64,000 nucleotides of DNA from an uncultured Saprospiraceae bacterium. Its GTDB lineage: Bacteria > Bacteroidota > Bacteroidia > Chitinophagales > Saprospiraceae. The notes beneath the pieces are model-generated. The model was not told the DNA's origin and made no database searches. It was given only the letters and a program-made list of their open reading frames with translations. Positions within the stretch are counted from its first letter, which is position 1. Every line of letters starts with the position of its first letter. Location of the stretch: NCBI GenBank assembly GCA_938016265.1, contig CALLWB010000068.1, positions 1 to 64,000 on the forward strand, read 5' to 3'. Below, piece by piece: positions 1 through 10,300 of the stretch. Both the position numbers and the translations under genes were made by a program.

Positions 1-93
1 ACAATTCCATTTGATGAAGTAATCAATACCTCAAGAGCGTCGATTGCCGCCGTAGAATCCTTGAAGCAGGGAAAGTGGATAGATGTTAGATAA
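1..93 (+). CDS. 3' end of an oxidoreductase-like gene (partial)
   Basis: An open frame runs from the first base of the window to a TAA at 91-93, giving 30 residues ending KQGKWIDVR. The tail (IPFDEV...AAVESLKQGK) resembles the end of the bi-domain alcohol dehydrogenase/Gfo-Idh-MocA oxidoreductases that often sit directly before a heparinase II/III-like gene in polysaccharide clusters, and that is what follows here. The two genes overlap by 11 bp, so they are translationally coupled. The family call is inferred from a short tail plus context and could be wrong; the reading frame itself is clear. Confidence 0.5.
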   Translation, partial: TIPFDEVINTSRASIAAVESLKQGKWIDVR

Positions 94-1684
94 ACTAAAG
101 CTCTATTTCCATACACTCCGGTACTTAAAATCCCGCCAAATTGGCTATCGGTTGAAGTATATGCTTCGGCGAAGGGTAAGAAAAATTACCGGGTTTAGCT
201 ATAATTTCAATTTGACAAAAAAGGGTACTCAAAACTTAAACTTCACCCAACCCTTTCCCCATTTAAAAACCTGGACAACTGCCAAGACGTTTCATTTTCT
301 AAATCTTGAGAAAAGGTTTGACGCAGAAATTGACTGGAACTATCCCCAGTTTGGCAAATTGTGGACTTATAATCTTAATTACTTCGAGTTTTTACACCAG
401 CCAGATATTAATACACCATCAGGCCTTCAGCTTATTCGTACTCATATAAAACAAACCAAAAATCTCAAGGACGGACTTGAACCTTTTCCGATTTCCTTAC
501 GGATAATAAATTGGATTAAATTTATTGTACAAAACAATATTCAGGATACGGAAATTGATAATTCAATATTCTGCCAGTTAAAAATACTAGAAGACAATCT
601 TGAATATCATTTACTAGGAAACCATTTATTGGAAAATGGTTTTTGTTTATTGTTCGCGGGCGTTTATTTCAACGATGAACATCGAATAAAACAAGCCTAC
701 CAATTACTCAAGGAGCAATTGGAAGAACAAACACTAGATGACGGCGGCCATTTCGAGCGTAGTCCAATGTATCATCAACTAATGCTTTATCGAGTGTTGG
801 ATTGTATCCAATTGGTGCGGCAGGTGGAAGATCAAAAAATAATAAACACTTTCCTGACGGAAGTGGCAAGCAAAATGCTCGGTTGGCTGCAGGCAATGAC
901 GTTTGCAAACGGGACAGTCCCCCGATTGAACGATAGCGCAGTAAACGTCGCACCATCAAGCAAGCAGCTATTCTCCTACGCCAAGCAACTGAATATCACA
1001 CCAACCAATACAAAACTAAATGGGTCCGGCTATCGAAAAATGGACGGCAACCGATTTGAAATGATTGTAGACGTGGGCGATATTGGCCCGGATTACCTGC
1101 CTGGACACGCCCATAGTGACACCTTCAATTTTGTGGTTCAGGTAGATCAGCAGCCATTCATAGTAGATACCGGAATATCGACCTATGAAGCAAATGACCA
1201 ACGACAAGTAGAACGGAGCACGAGTTCTCACAATACAGTTGCCGTCAATGATCAGGAACAGTCTCAAATCTGGGGGAGCTTTCGAGTGGCGAAACGAGCA
1301 AAAATCACTGCGCTAAAGGCAACTGAAAACAACATCACTGCGACACATAATGGCTACAAGGAAATAGGAGTGTTACACACAAGAAGCTTTTCTACCACAC
1401 AAAACAACATAAGGATTGAAGATCAACTATCCGCAAAACCGGGTACTTCTGGTAAAGCATACTTTCACTTTCACCCGACTGCCCAAGTCGAACTTATAGA
1501 TAACGTATTGACTGCTGCTAACGCAACAATAAAATGGGATGGAGCCACTGCGATTAAGTTGGAATCTTATAAATTTGCAGCAGAGTTCAACAAACTTCAG
1601 GAAGCACAAAAAGTTATTATTACCTTTGCAGGAAATTTAAACTCATACATTCAATTTAATGAAAATTCTATTTCTAACGGATAA
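83..1684 (+). CDS. Heparinase II/III family protein of a polysaccharide cluster
   Basis: A 533-residue protein with an alpha-helical N-terminal toroid (about residues 60-300) and a C-terminal heparinase II/III-like beta-sandwich domain (about 330-480). The landmark GHAHSD motif lies near residue 340, followed by a VDTG segment and by SSHNTV near residue 385. There is no signal peptide: the N-terminus is basic (LRRRVRK), as is usual for the members embedded in exopolysaccharide or O-antigen clusters rather than secreted lyases. The start overlaps the previous gene and the end overlaps the next glycosyltransferase by 26 bp, so it belongs to one operon. The family suggests cleavage of, or action on, uronate-containing glycans; the substrate cannot be read from the sequence. 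Confidence 0.85.
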   Translation: MLDKLKLYFHTLRYLKSRQIGYRLKYMLRRRVRKITGFSYNFNLTKKGTQNLNFTQPFPHLKTWTTAKTFHFLNLEKRFDAEIDWNYPQFGKLWTYNLNYFEFLHQPDINTPSGLQLIRTHIKQTKNLKDGLEPFPISLRIINWIKFIVQNNIQDTEIDNSIFCQLKILEDNLEYHLLGNHLLENGFCLLFAGVYFNDEHRIKQAYQLLKEQLEEQTLDDGGHFERSPMYHQLMLYRVLDCIQLVRQVEDQKIINTFLTEVASKMLGWLQAMTFANGTVPRLNDSAVNVAPSSKQLFSYAKQLNITPTNTKLNGSGYRKMDGNRFEMIVDVGDIGPDYLPGHAHSDTFNFVVQVDQQPFIVDTGISTYEANDQRQVERSTSSHNTVAVNDQEQSQIWGSFRVAKRAKITALKATENNITATHNGYKEIGVLHTRSFSTTQNNIRIEDQLSAKPGTSGKAYFHFHPTAQVELIDNVLTAANATIKWDGATAIKLESYKFAAEFNKLQEAQKVIITFAGNLNSYIQFNENSISNG

Positions 1685-2873
1685 TTTCATTCCCGAAGTA
1701 AATGCACCAGCTAACCGTACGTACGAGCATTGCTTAGAGTGGGTAAAAAAAGGAGCAGACGTAACTGTTATTACCTGCGCGCCGAATTTTCCTCAAGGGA
1801 AAGTATACGAAGGTTACAAAAACAAAATCTACCAGAAAGAAACTATTCAAGGAATAAAAGTAATTAGAGTTTGGAGCTATATTACTTCGAATAAAGGGTT
1901 TGCAAAACGAATTCTTGACTACCTAAGTTTTGCTTTTATGGGCTTCTGGGCAAGTCTTTTTGTCAAAACAGACTTAATTGTTGCCACCTCTCCACAGTTT
2001 TTTACAGCAGTTAGTGGATACCTTTCTTCTGTATTCAAAAGACGACCATGGGTAATGGAAGTCCGCGACCTATGGCCGGAATCCATCAAAGCCGTTAACG
2101 CCATTAAAGAAGATAGTTTTGTGATTACCTGGCTCGAAAAGCTAGAACTGTTTCTATACAGAAAAGCAAAAAGAGTTGTGGTGGTAACCGATGCTTTTAA
2201 AAAGAACTTGATCGACAGAAATATCCCTGCGGCAAAGATTAATGTCATAAAAAATGGGGTGAATGCAAACAAGTTTTTTCCAGTGGACAAAAACGAAGAA
2301 CTTATCGCCTCCCTAGGACTTCAGGGCAAGTTTATCATTGGTTATTTGGGCACGCACGGAATGGCACACAAACTTGATTTCATTTTAAATAGTGTAGATG
2401 GGGTAGATCCCAATGTTCATTTCCTTTTTATTGGAGACGGCGCAGAAAAAGAAAAATTAGTTCAACTAAAAGAAAAATTGCAGCTGCAGAATGTAACCAT
2501 GCTGAGTTCTGTTCCTAAAAGTGAGGTCATGAACTATCTTAGCATAGTTGACCTTTCCCTAGTCCCACTAAAAAAATCAGATACGTTTAAGACCGTTATA
2601 CCGTCAAAAATATTTGAATGTGCCGCAATGAAAATACCAATCCTTTTAGGTGTAGAGGGAGAATCGAAAGAAATAATCGAAAGTTATGGTGCTGGAATAT
2701 GTTTCGAGCCAGAAAATAAAAATGACTTGCTTGAAAAGATAAAAGAAATCCAGAGTAATCAACAATTTTATAAAAAATGCCAAATAGGATGCGAAAAATT
2801 GGCTGCTGATTTTGAACGAAAAACACTAGCAAATCGCATGTATACTATTTTGGAAAAATTACCAAAAGTCTAA
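1659..2873 (+). CDS. Glycosyltransferase family 4 (WbuB-like)
   Basis: A 404-residue GT-B glycosyltransferase. The N-terminal Rossmann half opens [20 protein letters not shown] and contains [11 protein letters not shown] (about residue 130), a block typical of WbuB/WcaI-type GT4 enzymes. The C-terminal GT1 half (about 195-385) holds GYLGTHG and [14 protein letters not shown], where the family's donor-nucleotide and phosphate contacts lie. It probably transfers a sugar from a nucleotide donor onto a lipid-linked repeat unit at the inner membrane. It overlaps the genes on both sides (26 bp before, 1 bp after), which indicates a tightly coupled polysaccharide operon. Donor and acceptor are unknown. 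Confidence 0.9.
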   Translation: MKILFLTDNFIPEVNAPANRTYEHCLEWVKKGADVTVITCAPNFPQGKVYEGYKNKIYQKETIQGIKVIRVWSYITSNKGFAKRILDYLSFAFMGFWASLFVKTDLIVATSPQFFTAVSGYLSSVFKRRPWVMEVRDLWPESIKAVNAIKEDSFVITWLEKLELFLYRKAKRVVVVTDAFKKNLIDRNIPAAKINVIKNGVNANKFFPVDKNEELIASLGLQGKFIIGYLGTHGMAHKLDFILNSVDGVDPNVHFLFIGDGAEKEKLVQLKEKLQLQNVTMLSSVPKSEVMNYLSIVDLSLVPLKKSDTFKTVIPSKIFECAAMKIPILLGVEGESKEIIESYGAGICFEPENKNDLLEKIKEIQSNQQFYKKCQIGCEKLAADFERKTLANRMYTILEKLPKV

Positions 2874-3970
2874 TGAAAGTAGCTTTAATTACAGGAATAA
2901 CCGGCCAAGACGGCGCCTACCTGGCAGAATTACTCCTTGCAAAAGGATATCAAGTACATGGCATCAAGCGCCGTAGCTCTATGTTTAATACCGGAAGGAT
3001 TGATCATATCTATGAAGATCCGCATGTCGACAACCGCAACTTCATCTTACACTACGGAGATCTGACAGATTCTACCAATATCATTCGCATTATCCAGGAA
3101 GTACAGCCAGACGAGATTTACAACCTGGCTGCTATGTCGCACGTCCACGTCAGTTTTCAAACACCAGAGTACACAGCCAATGTTGATGGCCTGGGTACCC
3201 TGAGAGTCTTGGAGGCCGTTCGATTGTTAGGATTGACGGGCAAAACCAAAATCTACCAGGCTTCCACTTCGGAATTGTACGGTTTGGTACAAGAAGTACC
3301 ACAATCAGAAACCACCCCATTTTACCCACGATCGCCCTATGCAGTCGCAAAAATGTACGCCTACTGGATCACCGTCAATTACCGGGAAGCTTATAACATG
3401 TTTGCTTGTAATGGCATCCTGTTCAACCACGAAAGTCCTAGGAGAGGAGAGACATTCGTCACCAGAAAAATAACAAGAGCCGTCGCGAAAATCGGCCTCA
3501 ACATGCAGAAAAAACTGTACCTCGGAAATCTCAACGCGCAAAGAGATTGGGGACATGCCAAAGACTATGTCGAAGCAATGTGGCGAATCCTACAACAAGA
3601 CGTAGCAGAGGATTTCGTAATCGCAACTGGAGTCACCACCACCGTCCGCAAGTTTGTACAAATGGCATTTGCAGAAGTAGGGATCGAAGTAGCTTTCAAA
3701 GGAGAAAACGAAGAAGAAGTCGGCTATGTCGTCTCTTGCACCAACTCAGAATACCAAATCGAAACAGGCACAGAAGTGGTCGCCGTAGACCCAAGATACT
3801 TCCGCCCTACAGAAGTCGAACTACTAATCGGAGACCCAACAAAATCCAAAACTAAACTAGGTTGGGAACCCAAATACGACCTCCAGGCACTTGTCAAAGA
3901 AATGGTCGCTCATGACACCCAAATTTTCAAAAAAGAAAAATACTTAAAGAAAGGCGGCTACGCCCTGTAA
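2873..3970 (+). CDS. gmd: GDP-mannose 4,6-dehydratase
   Basis: Makes GDP-4-keto-6-deoxymannose from GDP-mannose, the precursor of GDP-fucose, GDP-rhamnose, GDP-perosamine and related sugars. The 365-residue length is normal. It begins with the extended-SDR NAD(P) motif [13 protein letters not shown] (residues 7-19), followed by GIKRRSS, STSELYG, and the catalytic YAVAK (Tyr156/Lys160). [16 protein letters not shown] is diagnostic for Gmd. The ATG shares a base with the stop of the previous glycosyltransferase. No fcl, rmd or per partner is in this window, so the final sugar depends on genes upstream of the window or elsewhere. Confidence 0.97.
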   Translation: MKVALITGITGQDGAYLAELLLAKGYQVHGIKRRSSMFNTGRIDHIYEDPHVDNRNFILHYGDLTDSTNIIRIIQEVQPDEIYNLAAMSHVHVSFQTPEYTANVDGLGTLRVLEAVRLLGLTGKTKIYQASTSELYGLVQEVPQSETTPFYPRSPYAVAKMYAYWITVNYREAYNMFACNGILFNHESPRRGETFVTRKITRAVAKIGLNMQKKLYLGNLNAQRDWGHAKDYVEAMWRILQQDVAEDFVIATGVTTTVRKFVQMAFAEVGIEVAFKGENEEEVGYVVSCTNSEYQIETGTEVVAVDPRYFRPTEVELLIGDPTKSKTKLGWEPKYDLQALVKEMVAHDTQIFKKEKYLKKGGYAL

Positions 3971-3979
3971 TTGAAGTCT

Positions 3980-4101
3980 ATGTGGATTGATGTCCTTTTA
4001 TAATTGGATTGATCGGGGTGTTGTTTATCATCAACATTTTGACAATCAAAAAAAGTGACCATTTTCAGGAATCCATTCTAGAACTCCCCAATATCAACTA
4101 A
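3980..4101 (+). pseudogene. Possible small single-pass membrane protein with a frameshift
   Basis: Between gmd and the next glycosyltransferase, ATG at 3980 opens MWIDVLL and stops at once. The frame one base off continues from 3994 to a TAA at 4099-4101 and encodes a convincing membrane segment (GLIGVLFIINILTI) followed by a polar tail. One extra T in the run at 3995-3998 would join the two into an uninterrupted 40-residue peptide with one membrane helix. Seen: the two frames and the hydrophobic segment. Inferred: a recent frameshift, a sequencing error, or chance. No homologue is recognised. Confidence 0.3.
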
Positions 4102-4117
4102 ATAAAACGTGAGTCGA

Positions 4118-4855
4118 ATGGCTGCATCTCCACTAGTCACCATCATCACAGTGGTTCTGAACCAGCCCGCAAAGCTTGAAGCCACCCTCAAAAGCATCAG
4201 TTCGCAAACCTACCCCAACAAAGAACTGATTGTCATCGATGGCGGATCTATGGAAGCTGGCCAAGCCGTTTTAAAAAAACACACCCAAGCAATTACCCAC
4301 CTGGTCAGTGAGCCCGACAAGGGCATTTATGACGCCATGAACAAGGGACTCGCCTTGGCAAATGGTGATTGGGTGCAATTTATCAATGCCGGAGACGAAT
4401 ACAAGGACAAAGAGTCATTAGCTACTTTTTTAGCTTCCGCGAATACTTCCACCAGCCTTGTTTACAGTGATCTGTATCTCCGAAATGAGAAAGGTATTCA
4501 AGAAAAGAAGCAGAAAAAAATTTACAGTAAAGGCCTTTTCACCAATGTCTGCCATCAAACGGTTTTGTACAATCGAGCAAAACTGAACATGTTGAATTTT
4601 CGCACGGAATATGAAGTAAGTGCAGACTTCGATTTATTGATGGAGATTTACTTTTTTGATGAGGAATCCTTTGCGGTGAAAATAGATGATCCGTTGATTG
4701 TTTATGAGCAAGGCGGTTTTTCAGACCAAAATCTGGGGCAAGCACTCCAGGAAAGAACACTTCAATTTCAGCATCATCTTAAAAACCCCGTTATCCAAAA
4801 GCTCAATTTGCTAAACTTAAAACGGCAGCAGATAAAACACCAAAACAGCCAATGA
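4118..4855 (+). CDS. Glycosyltransferase family 2
   Basis: A GT-A fold glycosyltransferase of about 245 residues. The start PLVTIITVVLN, then KELIVIDGGS, VSEPDKGIYDAMNKG and the FINAGDEY block are characteristic of the WcaA-like GT2 subfamily that adds sugars in O-antigen and colanic-acid-type pathways. A GTG nine bases upstream (4109) is in frame, but the ATG at 4118 is the simpler start. The end overlaps the following glycosyltransferase by 4 bp (ATGA), so the two are translationally coupled. It acts on the cytoplasmic face of the inner membrane; donor and acceptor are unknown. Confidence 0.88.
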   Translation: MAASPLVTIITVVLNQPAKLEATLKSISSQTYPNKELIVIDGGSMEAGQAVLKKHTQAITHLVSEPDKGIYDAMNKGLALANGDWVQFINAGDEYKDKESLATFLASANTSTSLVYSDLYLRNEKGIQEKKQKKIYSKGLFTNVCHQTVLYNRAKLNMLNFRTEYEVSADFDLLMEIYFFDEESFAVKIDDPLIVYEQGGFSDQNLGQALQERTLQFQHHLKNPVIQKLNLLNLKRQQIKHQNSQ

Positions 4856-5853
4856 CAAACATGAAGTTGAGCGTGATTATAATTGGCAAGGATAGTGCTA
4901 AAACGCTCGATTTGTGTATCACATCTGTCAAAAAAGCGATCACCAACACTCCATTTATCACGGATCACGAATTGATTTATGTCGACGCGATCTCCAAGGA
5001 TAATTCCCTTGATATCGCTAACAAACAAGATTGCCAAACAATAAAAATCACTAAAGGATTTACTTCGGCTGCATTAGGAAGAAATCTGGGTTTGCTAGCG
5101 GCAAACTACGATGCACTGTTGTTTCTAGATGGCGATATGGAGTTGAATGAACATTGGTTTACTGCTTCAGAAAACTACTATCAAAAATACCGAGCCCTTC
5201 GAGGTCAACGGCACGAACTTACCTATCAACAAACAAAACTGGTAAAGGAAAACAGCACCTTCGATCAAATAGAAACAGTAGAACCGGTCAAACGGCCAGG
5301 CGGATTTTTGATGATAGACAAAGCGTTAATAAGAAATGTAAAATTTAGTTCAGATTTATTGGATGAAGAAGAATCCGATTTTTACGCCAAGATTTACAGA
5401 GAAAACAAAATAACGCAAGTCCCGATTCCTGCATATAAACACCACAATTACAAAGAGATACAGTCAAAAATTTTAAACTATCTTTTGCCATTCAAAAACA
5501 TAGGTTTCCTGGTATCTATGATCAAATCTGTTCGAAGTGGGTATTTTAGTGGTTACTTTTTCGTGCAAAAGAAATATATTTTAGCGATATTAGCTTCGAT
5601 TCTCTTGTATTTCGCATTTTTCCTTAACCAACCGATTTTAATGGTGGCATGGGGATTGATTTGTTTATACAACCTTGGGTTACGTTTTATAAGTGTGGTG
5701 TTAACTTCTATTTTTTTGCCATACAAGTTTATCACGTCCCTGATTTTTATAGGAATGAAAAAAGAGACAACCTTCGAAGTGGCTGGAAAATCATTTAGTA
5801 TGAATGCCTCCAATCCCAACTTTGAAGAGTTAGCAAAAGTACTGCAAAACTAG
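4852..5853 (+). CDS. Membrane-anchored glycosyltransferase family 2
   Basis: A 333-residue protein with a GT-A catalytic half and a membrane tail. KLSVIIIGKDSAKTLDLCI opens the domain; FLDGDMEL (near residue 93) supplies the DxD-type metal site; GGFLMIDK marks the acceptor side. Residues from about 235 to 300 form two or three hydrophobic segments (YILAILASILLYFAFFL, ILMVAWGLICLYNLGL, VVLTSIFLPYKFI), so the enzyme is probably tethered to the inner membrane. It overlaps the previous GT2 by 4 bp, and one base separates it from the next gene. It probably extends an undecaprenyl-linked oligosaccharide; specificity cannot be assigned. Confidence 0.82.
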   Translation: MTNMKLSVIIIGKDSAKTLDLCITSVKKAITNTPFITDHELIYVDAISKDNSLDIANKQDCQTIKITKGFTSAALGRNLGLLAANYDALLFLDGDMELNEHWFTASENYYQKYRALRGQRHELTYQQTKLVKENSTFDQIETVEPVKRPGGFLMIDKALIRNVKFSSDLLDEEESDFYAKIYRENKITQVPIPAYKHHNYKEIQSKILNYLLPFKNIGFLVSMIKSVRSGYFSGYFFVQKKYILAILASILLYFAFFLNQPILMVAWGLICLYNLGLRFISVVLTSIFLPYKFITSLIFIGMKKETTFEVAGKSFSMNASNPNFEELAKVLQN

Positions 5854-5854
5854 T

Positions 5855-7033
5855 ATGCGCAAAAGATACAAAATAGCAATTGTTGCCAATTCATCCTGGA
5901 ATGTATATAATTTCAGGCTCAACCTTCTGCAAAAATTTAAGTCAGAAGGCTTTGAGGTAATTGTGATTGCTCCTGTAGATGAATACATTGCACATCTGGA
6001 CAAATTTCACTGCGACAAACATATTCCGTTAAAATCACTTTCCAGAAAAAGTACATTACCTACCAGAGACTTATCCCTGGTCTGGGAACTGTTTAGAATC
6101 TATTCGGAAGAAAAACCGGATTTGGTGATTCATTACACCATCAAACCTAACATCTTCGGAAATATCGCCGCCAAATTGGCAAACGTCAAATCAATTTGTG
6201 TGGTGACAGGCCTTGGCTATACTTTCCTGAAAGAAGGACTACTAAAGTCTATCGCCAACCAACTCTACAAATTGTCCTTCCGCTTTGCAAACAAAGTCGT
6301 CTTCGAAAATCAAGACGACCGCGCGTTATTCATAAAAAAGAAACTAGTCAATCAACAAAAAGCAATCGCCGTAAAAGGCTGCGGAATTAACACCAGCCAC
6401 TACCGCCCTACAAAATCGAAGGAAAACAAACACCTCGTTTTCACCTTCATCGCCAGACTCCTTTACGACAAGGGAATCGTCGAATTTGTAGAAGCTGCTA
6501 AAATTGTAAAAAAACAATACCCCGACACGCAATTTTGGGTCATCGGTGAACTAGATATCCAAAACCCGTCCACCATTTCCCGAGACCAACTTGTCGAATG
6601 GATTGATAAAGAATACATTCAATATCAAGGTACCACCAACGATATTCGCAAATACATCAAAAAGTCAGACGTCGTCACCCTTCCCTCTTATCGTGAAGGT
6701 CTTCCGAAAGTGATCCTCGAAGGTATGGCAATGGGCAAACCGATAATAACGACGGATACTGCAGGCTGCCGCGAGACAGTAGACCATGGATCAAACGGTC
6801 TGATTGTACCTTTAAAAGATGCCACTGCGCTAGCTTCGGCAATGGTCACTATGATCGAAATCCCATCAGAGGAAAGACAATCCATGGGTCAGAAAAGCAG
6901 AGAAATGGCCGTCAACCTCTTCGACGACGCCATTATTACGGAGTTCTATCTCCAGGTTATTGATAATGTCATGACCGGAAAACCAATGGCATTACCTACT
7001 CCTTCCAAAAAATTGATCGACAAGAATCTTTAG
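5855..7033 (+). CDS. Glycosyltransferase family 4, last gene of the polysaccharide operon
   Basis: A 392-residue GT-B enzyme. The N-terminal half (IAIVANSSWNVYNFRLNLL, then VIHYTIKPNIFGNIAAKL and VTGLGYTF) matches the PglA/WcaL-like GT4 group. The C-terminal half carries FIARLLYDKGIVEF and the donor-binding EGLPKVILEGMAMGKPII block near residue 290. It probably adds a hexose or N-acetylhexosamine to a lipid-linked glycan. Its start follows the previous stop by one base, and it ends the seven-gene run of overlapping or abutting genes that begins at the window edge. The next gene is 287 bp away. Confidence 0.88.
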   Translation: MRKRYKIAIVANSSWNVYNFRLNLLQKFKSEGFEVIVIAPVDEYIAHLDKFHCDKHIPLKSLSRKSTLPTRDLSLVWELFRIYSEEKPDLVIHYTIKPNIFGNIAAKLANVKSICVVTGLGYTFLKEGLLKSIANQLYKLSFRFANKVVFENQDDRALFIKKKLVNQQKAIAVKGCGINTSHYRPTKSKENKHLVFTFIARLLYDKGIVEFVEAAKIVKKQYPDTQFWVIGELDIQNPSTISRDQLVEWIDKEYIQYQGTTNDIRKYIKKSDVVTLPSYREGLPKVILEGMAMGKPIITTDTAGCRETVDHGSNGLIVPLKDATALASAMVTMIEIPSEERQSMGQKSREMAVNLFDDAIITEFYLQVIDNVMTGKPMALPTPSKKLIDKNL

Positions 7034-7099
7034 TCGATTTTCCCCTTCCTTTTCATTTCAATATTTTTTAATTCTAATCAAATTTTATTCGGGTTAGCC

Positions 7100-7127
7100 G
7101 ATTAGCCAATTTTTTTATTGGTAAATC
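7100..7127. repeat. AT-rich imperfect inverted repeat after the polysaccharide operon
   Basis: The arms GATTAGCCAAT and ATTGGTAAATC surround a run of T (9 of 11 positions pair). It lies 67 bp after the last glycosyltransferase and might help end transcription, but there is no U-tract after the 3' arm. The rest of the 287-bp gap (7034-7320) is AT-rich with no supported gene. Confidence 0.25.
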
Positions 7128-7320
7128 AATTCTGCGTTACCTACTGATTATTAACAATTTTTACATTATTCTTCCCTTTTGTCAACCCAAAGTTCCATTT
7201 CGGAAATCCATTTTTCATACATTAATCATTTCCCATATGTTTGTGGTAGATCAATCTAAAGAACCATTGAGTATAGGCTACTTTATACTCCCCTGATTAT
7301 TTACCAATAAAAACTACGCG

Positions 7321-10300
7321 ATGAGAACGAACCTATTTTTTGCAGTCATATTTATGATCGCAACTTTCCAGAAAGCAAATGCCACTACCTTTTTTGTAGA
7401 TATCGACGCCACAGGCGCAAACGATGGCTCCTCCTGGACAGACGCTTACACCGAACTCCAATTGGCCATCAACGCTTCCGCTACAGACGATGAGATTTGG
7501 GTAGCTGCCGGCACCTACCATCCGACAAGGGATGCAAACAACTCTCCCACCCCTGCTGACCCGCGCACCAAATACTTCACCATCAAGTACAAAGGCATAC
7601 AAATCTATGGAGGATTCAATGGAACAGAGACCACCAAAGAAGAGCGAGATCACAAAGCAAACATTACCATCCTAAGTGGAGACACAGGGGTGATTGGAGA
7701 CGATACCGACAACACTTATCGGGTGATGTACATGCTAGAAACTGGAACTAAGTTTCTGCTTGATGGTGTAACCATCACAAAAGGCCGTGGTACTTCTGGC
7801 AGCTCAGGCGGAGGAGTCTACAATGATGTGAATGCGACATTCGCAGTATCCAGTCCTACCTTCAGGAACTGCATATTCATCGACAATTTTGCGGGTCAAT
7901 CTGGCGGTGGTTATGTAAGCGTTTCTGACCTCCAAGGCAGAAATGTTACCACATTTTACAATTGTAAGTTCCTTGGTAATACAGCCAACTATGCTGGTGG
8001 AGCAATTGCAAGTTTGACAGGATGGGGCGGTTTCGATGCAAGTATGTTTCTCTACAATTGTGTGATTTCAGGGAATACCTGCCCGGATGCAGCATTGTAC
8101 ATCGAAGGAAGGTCCTGGAATCTTCCAAATGTTTCTAACAACTCAAAAGCCCACCTGATAAATACCGTGGTAGCGTTCAATTCAGGCAAAGGAATCCATT
8201 CCAGTTCTGGTGGTGCTAAATCACCAACACAAGCAGTTCTTAACAACTCAATTGTCTGGGGACATCCATCAAACGAAATTCAAGGAGGAATTTCCGGTAA
8301 CAATAATATTACAAACACAGGCGGCACAATTCCTGGGACAAACAACCACACTACCAACCCACTTTTTTCTCAGGTAGGTACTGGATACGACGGTGCAGGC
8401 CCTGACAATACATATGGAACATTGGATGACGACTACTCACTTGTCCCTCAGTACCAGTTTGATTTTTCTGAGGCGATTAATGGAGGGATGGACTCGATCG
8501 TGATTCCTGAGGCATATAGTGATCTGGCATGCAATGCTCGCTTTTTTGGTTCTGCTGTAGATATAGGAGCTTATGAATATGGTGCACCATCAGCAGACAG
8601 GGCTATTGTTTACGTGCGACAAGTCTCTACTAGCGGAGCAAACGACGGGACTTCATGGGGCAATGCCTACACAGATTTGTCAACCGCGTTGACCAATGTA
8701 CATCGCGGTTATGAAGTATGGGTCGCCCAAGGCACCTATCACCCTTCTGTTCCAATAGATATGGATGGAGACGGAGTGGAGCCACGAGAGGCTACTTTTT
8801 TCATAGACAAATCAGACGTCAAAATACTTGGTGGCTTCCGGGGTACAGAATTCTCTAGCGAAACCCGGCAGATTAATATATTTGAAACTATTTTGGATGG
8901 AGACATTGGTATGGTTGGAGATAGCTCCGACAATTCATTCCATGTAGTAACTTTTTGGGACAATGTAGAAAACACAGTGTTTGATGGATTCACTATCCAA
9001 AATGGAAGAACAGAAGATTTTATCAATCATACCTATCCGCTCAATACGCTTGGTGGCGGAATACTACTCAACGGTAAGGATGGTGGTATTTGTAATCCGA
9101 CCATCCGAAATTGCAAAATCATCAACAATACCGGGGAGATCGCTCCTGGTTTGGGCGCTCATTCTTCTTACTTTGGAGAAACGAGTCCCGTTATTGAAAA
9201 TTGCTATTTTGGTATGAATGAAGCAGGCTCAAGTTTTCCAGCTATGTATTTTTATGGTCAACATGATGGCACCATGGAGACGCTTATTGTAAATAACATT
9301 TTTAATGGGAATACAGTACTAGGCGGTGGCTCGCACAGAATGATCGGGTTTTATGCAGAAGGGCATGGCTCTATGAATTTCAACTTCCACCACAACACTA
9401 CGGTCAATACTGGGCCGAACTCAGCAGACCGAACTGTAGGTATTTATGCTGCCTTAATGGCAAATGGTAAAAAAGTATGGCGATTCTCCAACAATATTTT
9501 TTACGGTGGTTATATAGGAATAAACCAAGGCTCAACCACTACTGGAATTCTAACTAATAATATCAACCCGAACTTCAGCGGCCCCTTGTTTGCGGACCTT
9601 GATGGAGCCGATGACATTCAGGGAAACCTGGACGACAACCTAAATTTGATTTGCAGTTCAACCGCAGTAGGTTACGGAGATGCAGCTATTGGAAGCCAAT
9701 ATCCTTTAGACTATAACGGTAATGAACGACTTGCCAATGGCACCTATGATCCAGGTGCACTTGAATATGGAACCACCTGCGACCCAAGAACGTCTTCTAT
9801 TCCTACAGCACCAGGCACCTACACGTCTTCTTATTCGATGATAGACGCAGCAGGAAATCAGTCTTTTTGTGATTGTAATGGGAATCTTTTACTATCGCTT
9901 AATGTTGGAACCAGTGGAGCTGTTGTACCTGACAATGGTGTTCAAATCAAAGTGAATAGTACAACAGCAACTTACCATGCTCCAGGTACAAGTTTTATTA
10001 CCAACCCTACTGGAGGAGTTGTTCTAGATCGCTACTGGGAAGTTACACCAACCACCCAACCTTCAAATGGTAATGTAGAGGTCTTCCATTACTTTACAGA
10101 TAAAGAGTATGAGGATGTAAACCAGCTGCTTACAACTTATGGGTTTACGCCCTTGACTTCTCCGACGGAATTATCTTTTTACAAAGTGGTAACGCCCGGC
10201 TTGGTTTTCCCTGATCCCGCCACGCTAACACCTGCGGATGTGATCGTGATAGACAACATAATTGCACCACGTCCACTACTTACAACAGAATGGACCTATC

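Noticed and set aside
3547-3855. A 102-codon Arg-rich frame inside gmd
   Set aside because: It lies entirely in an alternative frame of a confident gene; the Arg/Ser composition is a frame-shadow effect.
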